Below are positions 26,357 through 35,302 of a stretch of DNA of 64,000 bases, in pieces (positions within the stretch are counted from its first letter, which is position 1; each line of letters begins with the position of its first letter). The notes under the pieces were generated by a model, which saw only the letters and a list, made by a program, of their open reading frames with translations, searched no databases and had not been told where the DNA came from. Origin of the DNA: Niastella koreensis GR20-10 (GTDB lineage: Bacteria > Bacteroidota > Bacteroidia > Chitinophagales > Chitinophagaceae). The stretch lies in the NCBI RefSeq assembly GCF_000246855.1, contig NC_016609.1:744001-808000 (forward strand), written 5' to 3'. The translations under genes and the position numbers were made by a program.

Positions 26357-28516
26357 TTAATCTGCAAAGCCGGGACCTTCCTCTGCCTCTTGCGTTGGTG
26401 GCGGTACCGTGGTACGTATCAGTCTGTCTGCGTCTACTCCCGCATTGCGGCAGGCTTCTTTAAACAGGCTGGCAAAGCTGGTGTCGTCGAGCATGGCGGC
26501 ATGGTGTTCCAATACGCTTTTCAGCACCGCGGGTGCAGCCCGCCAGTTATTATTCACGGAGATGTATTGCAGATAGGGCATCATTCCATTTGCCGTTTGT
26601 TGCGCGGCAATGCGTTGTTTGAACTGGTTTTCCAGGTCGGCGCCATAGATGATGCGTAACAGTTCGTCGAACTGAATAAGATTCAGTCCATTCCTGTAGC
26701 CGCGTAATTCCAGCAATTGCCACAGCGCGGGTTGCAGCTCTGGCACAAACGGATAACTTTTAATGATCAGCAGGTAGTGGTACAACATGCCATTGTAACG
26801 CAGGTCGGCCTGCAACAGGTGACTGATGGCATAACGGATCAGGTCTTCGTCGATGCCAAAATTGGCGATCATAAATTCCAGGATATCCGCTTCCGAAATG
26901 TTCTGTGCATACAATGCATTGCCGTTGGCAGGGTTCATACAGGCGTACAACACTTTTTTGGCCATGTCGGGGTTCTCCTGAAAGTAAAACCAGATATGCG
27001 GGAAGATGCCATTCAGGTCGTTACTTACATCTGCTTTATGCAGCCATTGATCCCAGTCTATGCCGGCAGCGCCACTCTGCGAGATGGCTTTTTCCTGGGC
27101 CAGCGTAGCACTGCGTAAAATATCGCCATCTCTTTCATGATCGTTCAGGCGCACAAACACGGCGATGGTTTCCGCTGGCAGGTTGGGAATAACGCTGAGC
27201 TTGCGGGCCAGTCGCCGCCGCAGGTCAAGGCGAAGTTCGGGCTGCAGCAGGGCAGGGGCGACCTGTACTACTATGGGTACGTTCTCACGGGTTACCGGCA
27301 TCATCAAGAGGCCCTGGATGGCCCATTCACGGATACCGGTGGCGGGAGAACGAAGTGATTTCAGATATAGTTCATGCCTGTCGCCCATGGTATTGCTGAG
27401 CGCTTTCAGTATAACGGCTTTGGCATCGTCGCGTTGTTCCTTTTCATAAGCCTGGATGAATTTCTCCTGCATAGCGGGGTTGGTTGGCACCAACCGGCCC
27501 AGGATGTCATAGATGGAAAGCGATACGCTGGCGTGCAGGTCCTGTTGCAACAGGTAGTACAGACCGTCTGTCAATTCAGGGCTCTGGCTGGTATGGGGCG
27601 CCAGGAACTGTAATAATTGCAGGGCCAGCTTTGTATCGGTTTCAGCACCCAGGCAATAATTCAGGTAACCCACTACTTCAGGTGTAAGACTGATACTGTA
27701 ACCAAACACATGCAGGGCAGCTTCGCGAACGCGGGCGTCCTGGTCATTTTTCAGCGCATACATAATAGCGTCCAGCACGGCCACGCTTTTTACGCTGTGA
27801 ACGGCCAGCAACAGAATGGCCCAGTGGCGAAAGCGTGGTTCCGGATCTATGCGAAGTATAACGCTCAGGGGCACTTCCGGTACAATGGAACGGTCTATAC
27901 AATACCGCAGCACCAGTTCCTTAATGGCCGGTGGCGCCATGGGCTGCAGTAGCTGGGTGATCTGGTCTATTGTTAGTTTATCATGTAACAATAAACGCGC
28001 AATCACCAATCTTTTATCATCTGAATCTGTTTCGTGCAGGATGCTGTTAAAAAAAGCCAGATCCGTTTCGTCTGTTGTTTTAGGAATCAGCAGCCAGTTC
28101 AAAATACTGCGGCGGGTATCTGCATTGTTATGCTGCTGGTAGAAGGCGATCAGCGGTTGTTTGGCAGCAGGAAAAGAAAGCGACAATTTTCCCAGCAGCC
28201 ATAATACGGTGTCACGGCCTTCATCCTGTTGCAGCACACTTACCAGCAGCTGCATAAAGGCGGCGGGATCAGGAATGGCCTGCAGGTTGCTGCCGGTAAT
28301 GCGGTACAGCATATCGGCGCGTAAACGGGTGTCTGTTTCCGCTACTGCAATACTGATCCATTTATTAAGTACTTCGGCATCGTTGAGATAATGGCCGGCA
28401 GATGCCAGCAGGTTGTATTTGTTCTCTGTGTCCGACAGGGGAACCATATCGAGCAGCATCAGCGCCTGTTCGCGACTGCTGTTGCTGCGGGCCTTTATTG
28501 TTTCAGTAATTTGCAT
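26357..28516 (-). CDS. HEAT-repeat protein (719 residues)
   Basis: A cytosolic alpha-solenoid with recognisable HEAT units: LVLRYCIDRSIVPEVPLSVI, RFRHWAILLLAVHSVKSV, DARVREAALHVFGYSISL and ATGIREWAIQGLLMMPV. The C-terminal ~250 residues are helical but less repetitive, ending with an acidic tail (EAEEGPGFAD). It starts 1 bp after the stop of the 538-residue HEAT gene and is followed 29 bp later by the 926-residue one. The three proteins are probably paralogues that diverged strongly. Function is unknown. Confidence 0.7.
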   Translation of the reverse strand: MQITETIKARSNSSREQALMLLDMVPLSDTENKYNLLASAGHYLNDAEVLNKWISIAVAETDTRLRADMLYRITGSNLQAIPDPAAFMQLLVSVLQQDEGRDTVLWLLGKLSLSFPAAKQPLIAFYQQHNNADTRRSILNWLLIPKTTDETDLAFFNSILHETDSDDKRLVIARLLLHDKLTIDQITQLLQPMAPPAIKELVLRYCIDRSIVPEVPLSVILRIDPEPRFRHWAILLLAVHSVKSVAVLDAIMYALKNDQDARVREAALHVFGYSISLTPEVVGYLNYCLGAETDTKLALQLLQFLAPHTSQSPELTDGLYYLLQQDLHASVSLSIYDILGRLVPTNPAMQEKFIQAYEKEQRDDAKAVILKALSNTMGDRHELYLKSLRSPATGIREWAIQGLLMMPVTRENVPIVVQVAPALLQPELRLDLRRRLARKLSVIPNLPAETIAVFVRLNDHERDGDILRSATLAQEKAISQSGAAGIDWDQWLHKADVSNDLNGIFPHIWFYFQENPDMAKKVLYACMNPANGNALYAQNISEADILEFMIANFGIDEDLIRYAISHLLQADLRYNGMLYHYLLIIKSYPFVPELQPALWQLLELRGYRNGLNLIQFDELLRIIYGADLENQFKQRIAAQQTANGMMPYLQYISVNNNWRAAPAVLKSVLEHHAAMLDDTSFASLFKEACRNAGVDADRLIRTTVPPPTQEAEEGPGFAD

Positions 28517-28517
28517 G

Positions 28518-30134
28518 TTAATTCGTTTTCAGGGTACCTGGTTTTATTTCAGCCAGTGCATCGGCAAGGCGGTTGGTTTCTGCTTCGGTGGGCGGCAGTT
28601 TAATAATGGCGTCGAGCGCTTTTTGTCTGGAAGAAACATCCACCTGTTCGTTTTTCACCACGGTCAACAGTACGTCGAAGCGTTTCTGCACGCCGGGGCG
28701 CAGGTAGCCATCGAGGCTCAGCCGTACCAGTTCGCGCTCATTATCGTATAACAGCACATCTTCCAGTGCCGGTATTATCTGCGCATACTGTTCGGCGGCA
28801 TTGGCCAGCACGCCGGCGCAGGTAATACGGAAGGGCGAACCCGGTTCGGTCAGTTCTGCACAAAACACATCTACCAGTTGCGGGTGACGGGCTACAGACA
28901 ATGCCTTTACCTGGTTGAACAACAGTTCGCGCAATGATTCATTACGCTCATTGCGGAACAATTGTAAAACAGTGTCGAGCAGCTTTTCGATATTTATTTT
29001 ACCTATCAACAGCTCCAATAGCTTTTTACGCTGGTTGGTGTTGGGCAGGCTTTTCATACTCTGCAACAATTGCTGGCTGATGGCTTCATCACGGCCGGCA
29101 TAAGGCGCCAGCATGCTGGTGAGCTGTTCAAATTCTTCATCGCTGAACACACCGGGGTTACCGGCAAAGGCGGCAGCTACTTCCGCCCTGATTGGTTGCA
29201 AACGCATTACCGGTTTCAGCAGTTCCAGCAAGGTACTGCGTACTCCTTCCGAGCGGTCTGCCGAAAGGCGGGCGGCCATAGCCTGTAACTGTTCATTGCT
29301 TAGTTCGGGCATCTCCTGTTGCATTTGCAGGGCTTTGCTGCGAATGGCAGCAGAAGAGTCGTTGGCAGCGGAATGATATAATTGGGTGATGATGTCTTCG
29401 TTCCAGGGTTTGATGCGGGTAACGGCTTTCAGCGCTTCCGCCCGCGCCTGTTCGTCATTGTCGGTACGCAGCACGGCAATCAACAGCGAACCGTAGCTGG
29501 GATCGAGCAGGCGGGCGCCGGCCAGTTTGTTCAGGATGCGGAATCGGATGCCGCGGTCTGTTTTTACATCGAGATAGGGTTGCAGCGCATTCACCAATTC
29601 CGGACCCCAGGATGGACATTTCTCTGCCAGTTGAACGGCTTGCAGCTGCAAAACATTGGGCGCATTATTATTTTTTGCCAGCACTTCCAGGGCTGTTTCC
29701 GGCGAAACAGTGGGCAGGCTGCTGAGGGTTTCCTGTACGGTAATCCGTTCCGGTTCACTGAGACTTTCCTGGGCCGATAGTTCAATAAAGAATCCGGCCA
29801 GCCGGGGATCCTGGTGCACACTTTCCTGCAGGCGTTGCAGCAGGCGGTTGCGTACCTCCCGGTCCCGCTCCTGTTTGTATACATCCAGCAGGGCATTAAA
29901 CAGGGCTGCGGTATCAGGGAAACGGGAAGTATTCAGCGAGGAAAGAAAGCCCAGGAGGCGATCGCGGGTTTCTTTGTCTTTTGTGAGTGGTAACACTTCC
30001 AGCAGGGCGGTAGTCACTTCCGGCACATGCAGGTTCTGGGACGCCAGTTGAATGATCTGCGCTTTGATCACCTGCTCAGAATGAGGACTACCCAGCACTT
30101 TTCTGATAAGGCCGGGCAAGGCATTGTTTTCCAT
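28518..30134 (-). CDS. HEAT-repeat protein (538 residues)
   Basis: A cytosolic solenoid with HEAT repeats over almost its full length, for example KAQIIQLASQNLHVPEVTTA, NDEQARAEALKAVTRIKPW and SSAAIRSKALQMQQEMPELS. The gene starts 24 bp after the Hfq-like gene, which places it second in the operon. There are no catalytic motifs. High GC content and helix-rich coding explain the many long antisense frames opposite the three HEAT genes. Confidence 0.7.
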   Translation of the reverse strand: MENNALPGLIRKVLGSPHSEQVIKAQIIQLASQNLHVPEVTTALLEVLPLTKDKETRDRLLGFLSSLNTSRFPDTAALFNALLDVYKQERDREVRNRLLQRLQESVHQDPRLAGFFIELSAQESLSEPERITVQETLSSLPTVSPETALEVLAKNNNAPNVLQLQAVQLAEKCPSWGPELVNALQPYLDVKTDRGIRFRILNKLAGARLLDPSYGSLLIAVLRTDNDEQARAEALKAVTRIKPWNEDIITQLYHSAANDSSAAIRSKALQMQQEMPELSNEQLQAMAARLSADRSEGVRSTLLELLKPVMRLQPIRAEVAAAFAGNPGVFSDEEFEQLTSMLAPYAGRDEAISQQLLQSMKSLPNTNQRKKLLELLIGKINIEKLLDTVLQLFRNERNESLRELLFNQVKALSVARHPQLVDVFCAELTEPGSPFRITCAGVLANAAEQYAQIIPALEDVLLYDNERELVRLSLDGYLRPGVQKRFDVLLTVVKNEQVDVSSRQKALDAIIKLPPTEAETNRLADALAEIKPGTLKTN

Positions 30135-30158
30135 TTTTTGTTTTTAGGATTATAGTTA

Positions 30159-30356
30159 TCAGGCAATGGAAATCGCTTCAATTCTATCCAGGGCCACAAT
30201 ACAACGTTTCACTCCGTCTATCCGGAGTTCAACTGTATCATTGTTCAGGTTGGCAACTATGCCGCTGATAAGATGATTGGTGAGAAAAATATTTACAGGC
30301 ACCTGTTCTATCCTGCTATTGTTCAGGAGGTCGAAAAATATGGACTGGCTAGGCAT
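30159..30356 (-). CDS. Small Hfq/Sm-like protein
   Basis: The 65-residue protein reads like an Hfq core: a short N-terminal helix (SIFFDLLNNSRIEQ) followed by QVPVNIFLTNHLISGIVAN, NNDTVELRIDG and a last strand IVALDRIEAIS. Compared from memory with E. coli Hfq (FLNALRRERVPVSIYLVNG..LQGQI ... MVYKHAIS) the order helix, VPV-I-LxN, G-I, xVxL, and AIS is kept. The RNA-contacting YKH triad is replaced by RIE, and the N-terminal Gln and the central Asp environment differ. It leads an operon of three HEAT proteins. If it forms an Sm ring, its RNA specificity must differ from Hfq. Confidence 0.65.
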   Translation of the reverse strand: MPSQSIFFDLLNNSRIEQVPVNIFLTNHLISGIVANLNNDTVELRIDGVKRCIVALDRIEAISIA

Positions 30357-30497
30357 ATGGAATAATGTATTGTGCGTTTTGAAGGCTAAATATAATATTT
30401 TTCAGTGCTTTGTGTCAGCCATCCGATGTTAAGGTTTGAATATACCTACTTACCATAAAAGATTGCCAGATGGCTATGAGGGTTAAAATTTATTGAT

Positions 30498-30505
30498 TAT
30501 GTTTG
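30498..30505 (+). promoter_or_regulatory. -7 promoter box (TATGTTTG) of the DUF805 gene
   Basis: A perfect TAnnTTTG match sits 28 bp upstream of ATG 30534. No convincing -33 element is seen at the expected distance. Confidence 0.5.
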
Positions 30506-30533
30506 TCCATTCCAAAATCCAAAACCCTAAAGT

Positions 30534-30899
30534 ATGAAGTGGTATATCGACGTTTTAAAGAAATACGCAGTTTTTAATGGCAGAGCAAGAAGAAGTGAGT
30601 ATTGGTATTTTGTGCTGTTCAATTTGATTATCTCAATTGTCCTGGCTGTAGGCACCGCGGCTATTCGCATGCCTTTCCTGTATTCGGTTTATAGTTTGGC
30701 TGTTATGCTTCCGAGTCTTGCTGTGGCAGTAAGACGGATGCATGACGTGAATAAAAGTGGCTGGTATATCCTTATACCAATCTACAATTTGATCTTAGCC
30801 TGCACAGAGGGAACCAGCGGCCCTAATAGTTATGGTGATGATCCCAAAAACGAATTCCTTAACGAGATCGACCAATGGGGCGAGAATACCCCGGCCTAA
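30534..30899 (+). CDS. DUF805 inner-membrane protein
   Basis: The 121-residue protein shows the DUF805 signature: KYAVFNGRARRSEYWYFVLF at the start, three hydrophobic segments (LIISIVLAVGTAAI, YSVYSLAVMLPSLAVAV, WYILIPIYNLILA), VRRMHDVNKSGWY in the last cytoplasmic loop and GPNSYGDDPK at the end. Members (YhaH/YhaI-like) are inner-membrane proteins of unknown function. It is a monocistronic gene flanked by a promoter box and a strong terminator. Confidence 0.9.
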   Translation: MKWYIDVLKKYAVFNGRARRSEYWYFVLFNLIISIVLAVGTAAIRMPFLYSVYSLAVMLPSLAVAVRRMHDVNKSGWYILIPIYNLILACTEGTSGPNSYGDDPKNEFLNEIDQWGENTPA

Positions 30900-30926
30900 C
30901 ACAGCCATCAACAACGTATTAATAGT

Positions 30927-30957
30927 AAAAAAAGCCATATTTGTGGCTTTTTTTGTT
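30927..30957. terminator. Bidirectional-type Rho-independent terminator
   Basis: AAAAAAAGCCA (30927-30937) pairs with TGGCTTTTTTT (30944-30954), with TTTG following. It lies 28 bp behind the DUF805 stop. Confidence 0.85.
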
Positions 30958-30971
30958 TGTACTTTTCACCC

Positions 30972-31463
30972 ATGAACTACACCATTGCGGTTTATACCGG
31001 TAATTATAAGCAATCAATAATCAACCTGATCCTTCCCATTCAAACCGAAGAATTTAATGTAGCAATAACCGCCGGCGACCAGCCCGATCTGCAGGATATT
31101 CCCGGTTATTATCAGCTAGGCACGGGAAATTTCTGGGTAGCGGTTATCGACAACACGGTGGTGGGCACCATTGCGCTTTCGGACATCGGCAACCAACAGG
31201 GCGCCCTGCGAAAAATGTTTGTTCATAAAGATTACCGGGGTAAAGAGTATGGTATAGCCCAGGCGTTGCTGAACACGTTACTATCCTGGGCCAGGCAAAA
31301 AGAGTTGAAAGAGATTTTCCTGGGTACAACAGATAAATTTCATGCTGCTCATCGCTTTTATGAAAAAAATCATTTTCAACGGGTGCCTGTTGACTCGTTA
31401 CCGGCTAATTTCTCCCGGATGGCAGTTGATAGTATTTTCTATAAACTAAAACTCATATACTAA
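30972..31463 (+). CDS. GNAT-family N-acetyltransferase
   Basis: Starting at ATG 30972 gives 163 residues. The acetyl-CoA-binding core is clear: VAVIDNTVVGTIALS, then LRKMFVHKDYRGKEYGIAQAL (motif A, R-G-K-E-Y-G-I-A) and FYEKNHFQRVP near the end. The TTG at 30957 lies inside the upstream terminator and promoter region and is rejected as a start. A near-match to the -7 box (TACTTTTC, 30959-30966) ends only 5 bp before the ATG, so the mRNA leader would be extremely short. The acceptor substrate is unknown. Confidence 0.88.
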   Translation: MNYTIAVYTGNYKQSIINLILPIQTEEFNVAITAGDQPDLQDIPGYYQLGTGNFWVAVIDNTVVGTIALSDIGNQQGALRKMFVHKDYRGKEYGIAQALLNTLLSWARQKELKEIFLGTTDKFHAAHRFYEKNHFQRVPVDSLPANFSRMAVDSIFYKLKLIY

Positions 31464-31558
31464 ATCGGTTTGATGTAATATCCAAGTATTACTATACGGC
31501 AACTGTTTCAAAAAGTGTACTTTAGACTTTTTTAAATTGTTGTCCTATAAATAACTGC

Positions 31559-34500
31559 ATGGCATTTCACCATTTCCGGCTGCCTGTATTACTGGCTTGT
31601 TGCCTGTTGATGTTCAGGTTATCACATGCACAAACCAGCCAGCCTGATTATAGTGTCATCAATTACAACAGTGATAATGCCCTTCCCCAGAACAGCATCA
31701 ATGAAATGGCTTTCGACAGCAATGGTTTTCTTTGGCTGGCCACAGAAATGGGCATGGTGCGTTTCGACGGACAGCATTTCAGGGAGTATAACAAGGTTAA
31801 TTCCCCCGCCTTATATACCGACAGGTGTTTCCATGTGAAAGCCGTGAAGGGTAAAATACTGCTTGAGCCGTCTTATTGCGGCCACCGGATGCTTACCGTT
31901 ACAGATGATTATCAATTGAAGGCCGACAGCCTTTCTTCTGCGAACCCATATCAATGCGACCGCTGGAACAATTGCATCTTTTACTTTGATCACATTTTTA
32001 AAAAATGGGGACGTGATCCATCTGTCTTTAACGGACTGTTACCCGGGTTAATCCTGAATGGCGACCAGGTAACAGCAAACGAAAGACAGGCTTATGTGAG
32101 AAAAGATTCAAACTGCTACTACCTGAACGATAATACGGCCGAAGTTCGCCTGCTGAAAGAAACGGCAGGCCATGCATTCAAGATGATGTTCATGGTAGAA
32201 GATGTATGTTTCTATTTCGACAGGCAAAACCGCTTGTATGTTTACAAACAGGGACGCCTGCAAAAAAGCATCACCTGCAGCGGGCGGCTTCTAAACATCT
32301 TCAAACAGGCGCAGTCAGGACCTTACCCCAGTCAGTATACAGTAAATGCCCTGCGGGATGCGCGCCATACATTCCTTGTTTACAAAGGAAACATCCTGCT
32401 GTTGACTATCAGGAACGGGGTGCTTGATTTTGACGTACTGGCTGCCAATACGGCTATCAAAAGCATAAACGGTCTCATTTATAACGAGGATTACCGCACC
32501 TTATATGTGGGAACTGCCACCAGCGGATTATATATTCTGAGAAAGCATGTGTTCGACCGGCTTTTCTTTACCGGCGAAAATTATGCGATCAACAGCCTGT
32601 ATGCACAGGTTGAAATATCACCCGGCCGTGTGCTCACTTCATCCGGAGTGTTAAACCGGAATAGCCCGGTAAATAGACCAACGCCCGGTTTATACGACCG
32701 GCCTGCGTTGCTTAAAGCATCCGATGGCTATATCTATTACTCCGGTTATGATTCTTTAAAAAGGATCGATACCGGCCTGCGGCACCCGGTTCCCCTGCAA
32801 TTTTTCGGCGGCTGGCTGTTGACGATCACCGAAACCCACCATGGAGACCTGTTATACAGTGACGATGGCAGATTGTACCGCCGCAGGGGAAATGATACCA
32901 CTACATTATTGAATATACCGGAAAGTATACTGGTGACACAGGAAATGTATCCCAATGAACTATGGATCGGTACTTCAGCCGGATTGTATTCATATGACCT
33001 GGTGAAGGGAACGCTTCGCCGGTTGGGTTTGCCACATGCTACTGTAAGAGCGTTGTATAAGGCCAGCGATGGAAGCATCTGGATTGGTACCTACGGACAG
33101 GGTTTTTATAAATACGACAATGGGCGCTTCCTGAAAATGCCCCTTGACCTTGGAAATAACCTCACCACTGTTCATTGTTTTATGGAAGATAAGCTGGGGA
33201 ATTTCTGGCTGCCATCCAACAAAGGCTTGTACAGGGTGGCGAAAAAAGAACTCGATAGTTATGCCTCGGGCAACAGGGAAAATGTTTTCTATTATTACTT
33301 CGACAAATCGGCCGGGTATTCAACCAATGAATTCAACGGCGGCTGCATGCCCTGCGGCATTGTTTTACAGGATGGGCATTTTTCTCTTCCTTCTTTAGAT
33401 GGGTTGGTCCAGTTCAAACCAGACAGTATTCCTGTTGAGCTGCCCGTTTCGCCCGTTTTTATTGATCGTATGATTCCGGAGGAAAAGAAAGTGTTGCCGG
33501 GCGATCGTTTTGAACAGCGCCAGGATTCGGGCCCATTGGTATTTATGATCTCCTCACCTTATTTTGGTAACCCGGCCAATCTGCACCTGGAATATTCCAT
33601 CCCTCAGCTTGACAGCAAATGGCGCCCGGTGAATAAGGATGGCCTGTTGGTATTAACCGGGTTGCGGAAGGGGAGATATAAGCTTTTAATCCGCAAACAG
33701 GAGGGGTATGGCCGTTATGCTTTTAACCGCATTTCATGGAGGGTACTTCCTTACTGGTATGAAACGGTCTGGTTCCGGGTGCTGGTCATCATTGTATCAA
33801 TAAGTATTCTCTTATTTGTTTTTCTCCTGCTGTATGCACGCGAGGTTAAAAGAGCCGCGCAGCTGGAACAAAAAGTAGCAGAAAGAACGGAAGCATTAAC
33901 GGCAAGTAACCTGGTAAAAGAAAAAATGATCACGGTTGTTCTGCACGATCTGCGGTCGCCGCTCCGGTTTCTTCATATCATGGCCGATCATATTTATGAG
34001 AATTATCAGAAAGCTGCCCGGCCCGAAATGACCGGTATGTTATTGAAATTCCGTAACGCCACCCATGACCTGAACGAATTTACCCAGGATTTCATGACCT
34101 GGACAAACGCACAGAATGACGGATTTGTCATCCGGCGGGAAGGAATTGCCCTTCGGGATACGGTGGCCAGTATAGTTTCGCTGTATGAGCCTGCGGCTGC
34201 CATCCGTAACAATAAGTTGATTAACGGTGTGCCGCCGGAACTTACATTGATCTCCGATCTGAATATCTTAAAACTGATTATCCGGAACCTGGCTGACAAT
34301 GCCAACAAGTATACCGTGAATGGAGAAATAAGAATAGAAGCCAGGCAGGATGACGGCAATATTTTTATTACGATTACCGATACCGGCGCCAGCATGGATA
34401 AATCACTCATTGCGGGGATCCTGAACAATACCTATCAGGCAGATGGTGGTAACCATGGTTTGGGCTATAAGATCATTCTTGAATTATTAGCCCGCATAGA

Positions 34501-34585
34501 AGGGAAACTGACAATAGATCAACCCGGTGAAACCGGCAACAGGATCACCCTCACTTTTACAACCGGAAACGAAGAAGGGCGCTAG
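31559..34585 (+). CDS. Two-component propeller sensor histidine kinase (no receiver domain)
   Basis: The 1008-residue protein has a signal peptide, a periplasmic double beta-propeller of Reg_prop type (SINEMAFDSNGFLWLATEMG, KASDGSIWIGTYGQGFYKYD, DKLGNFWLPSNKGLYRV), a Y_Y_Y-like domain (residues ~640-730) and a transmembrane helix (VLVIIVSISILLFVFLLLY). The cytoplasmic kinase has the HisKA box VVLHDLRSPLRF and an ATPase with NLADNANKYT, ITDTGASMD and GLGYKI. Unlike hybrid HTCS proteins it ends after the ATPase and has no receiver or AraC domain, so it needs a separate regulator. The LuxR-type gene that overlaps its 3' end by 4 bp is the obvious candidate. Confidence 0.9.
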   Translation: MAFHHFRLPVLLACCLLMFRLSHAQTSQPDYSVINYNSDNALPQNSINEMAFDSNGFLWLATEMGMVRFDGQHFREYNKVNSPALYTDRCFHVKAVKGKILLEPSYCGHRMLTVTDDYQLKADSLSSANPYQCDRWNNCIFYFDHIFKKWGRDPSVFNGLLPGLILNGDQVTANERQAYVRKDSNCYYLNDNTAEVRLLKETAGHAFKMMFMVEDVCFYFDRQNRLYVYKQGRLQKSITCSGRLLNIFKQAQSGPYPSQYTVNALRDARHTFLVYKGNILLLTIRNGVLDFDVLAANTAIKSINGLIYNEDYRTLYVGTATSGLYILRKHVFDRLFFTGENYAINSLYAQVEISPGRVLTSSGVLNRNSPVNRPTPGLYDRPALLKASDGYIYYSGYDSLKRIDTGLRHPVPLQFFGGWLLTITETHHGDLLYSDDGRLYRRRGNDTTTLLNIPESILVTQEMYPNELWIGTSAGLYSYDLVKGTLRRLGLPHATVRALYKASDGSIWIGTYGQGFYKYDNGRFLKMPLDLGNNLTTVHCFMEDKLGNFWLPSNKGLYRVAKKELDSYASGNRENVFYYYFDKSAGYSTNEFNGGCMPCGIVLQDGHFSLPSLDGLVQFKPDSIPVELPVSPVFIDRMIPEEKKVLPGDRFEQRQDSGPLVFMISSPYFGNPANLHLEYSIPQLDSKWRPVNKDGLLVLTGLRKGRYKLLIRKQEGYGRYAFNRISWRVLPYWYETVWFRVLVIIVSISILLFVFLLLYAREVKRAAQLEQKVAERTEALTASNLVKEKMITVVLHDLRSPLRFLHIMADHIYENYQKAARPEMTGMLLKFRNATHDLNEFTQDFMTWTNAQNDGFVIRREGIALRDTVASIVSLYEPAAAIRNNKLINGVPPELTLISDLNILKLIIRNLADNANKYTVNGEIRIEARQDDGNIFITITDTGASMDKSLIAGILNNTYQADGGNHGLGYKIILELLARIEGKLTIDQPGETGNRITLTFTTGNEEGR

Positions 34586-35214
34586 GCGATATCGAACCGG
34601 TTAACCAGGGTGGTTAGTTCAATTACGTTTTTAACTTTCAGCTTTTGAAGAATGCTGGCTTTGTGCGTACTGGCTGTTGAGATGTGAACAGAAAGGATTT
34701 CGGCAATCTCCGATACATTCTTTCCTTCTACCAGGTGTGTCATTACTTCCAGTTCGCGGGCCGACAGGATTTCAAATACACTTTTGGCGGCAGCGCCTTC
34801 TACCGGCTGGCGGGTTATGGCTTCCTGCATTTTGGGACTAACATATCTTCTGTTGCTCATTACTGTAGTAATGGCCCTGCGGATCTCAGTAGCATCGGAT
34901 TCTTTATTAATAAATCCCAATGCGCCCAGCTGCAGATATTTTTTTGCGTAGATCTCTTCGCTGCTCATACTAAGGATCAGGACTTTGGACTGCGGTTGAA
35001 TGCTGAAGATATTTTTCAGCAGGTTAACAGAGTCCGTGGCAGGCATATTGATGTCCATTATAAAAAGATCATACCCGGTTGATTGTATTTTTTCCCACGC
35101 ACAATTACCATCGCTGCATTCGTCTATCTGCGCGTTTAAATATTCCGTTTTAATAAGAACACTTAGTCCTGTTCTTACTATGGTATGGTCATCAGCAATT
35201 AAGATCCTTTTCAA
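34582..35214 (-). CDS. NarL/FixJ-type response regulator
   Basis: The 210-residue protein has a receiver domain (RILIADDHTIVRTGL, phosphoacceptor in LFIMDINMPATDS about residue 55, GFINKES with the conserved Lys) and a LuxR-type helix-turn-helix (LSARELEVMTHLVEGKNVSEIAEIL, STASTHKASILQKLKVKN). The only in-frame start in front of KRILIADDH is TTG at 35214, since a TAA precedes it by seven codons; an unusual start codon is therefore very likely. The stop overlaps the stop of the propeller kinase (tail-to-tail, 4 bp), which suggests a functional pair. Confidence 0.9.
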   Translation of the reverse strand: MKRILIADDHTIVRTGLSVLIKTEYLNAQIDECSDGNCAWEKIQSTGYDLFIMDINMPATDSVNLLKNIFSIQPQSKVLILSMSSEEIYAKKYLQLGALGFINKESDATEIRRAITTVMSNRRYVSPKMQEAITRQPVEGAAAKSVFEILSARELEVMTHLVEGKNVSEIAEILSVHISTASTHKASILQKLKVKNVIELTTLVNRFDIA

Positions 35215-35302
35215 GAATGTGGTGCTTTGCGGTTAAAATACAATTAATATCTGTAATTATTTAATAGAAAATACGAAAACGAAGTAGTATTCTCCTGCCT
35301 GT

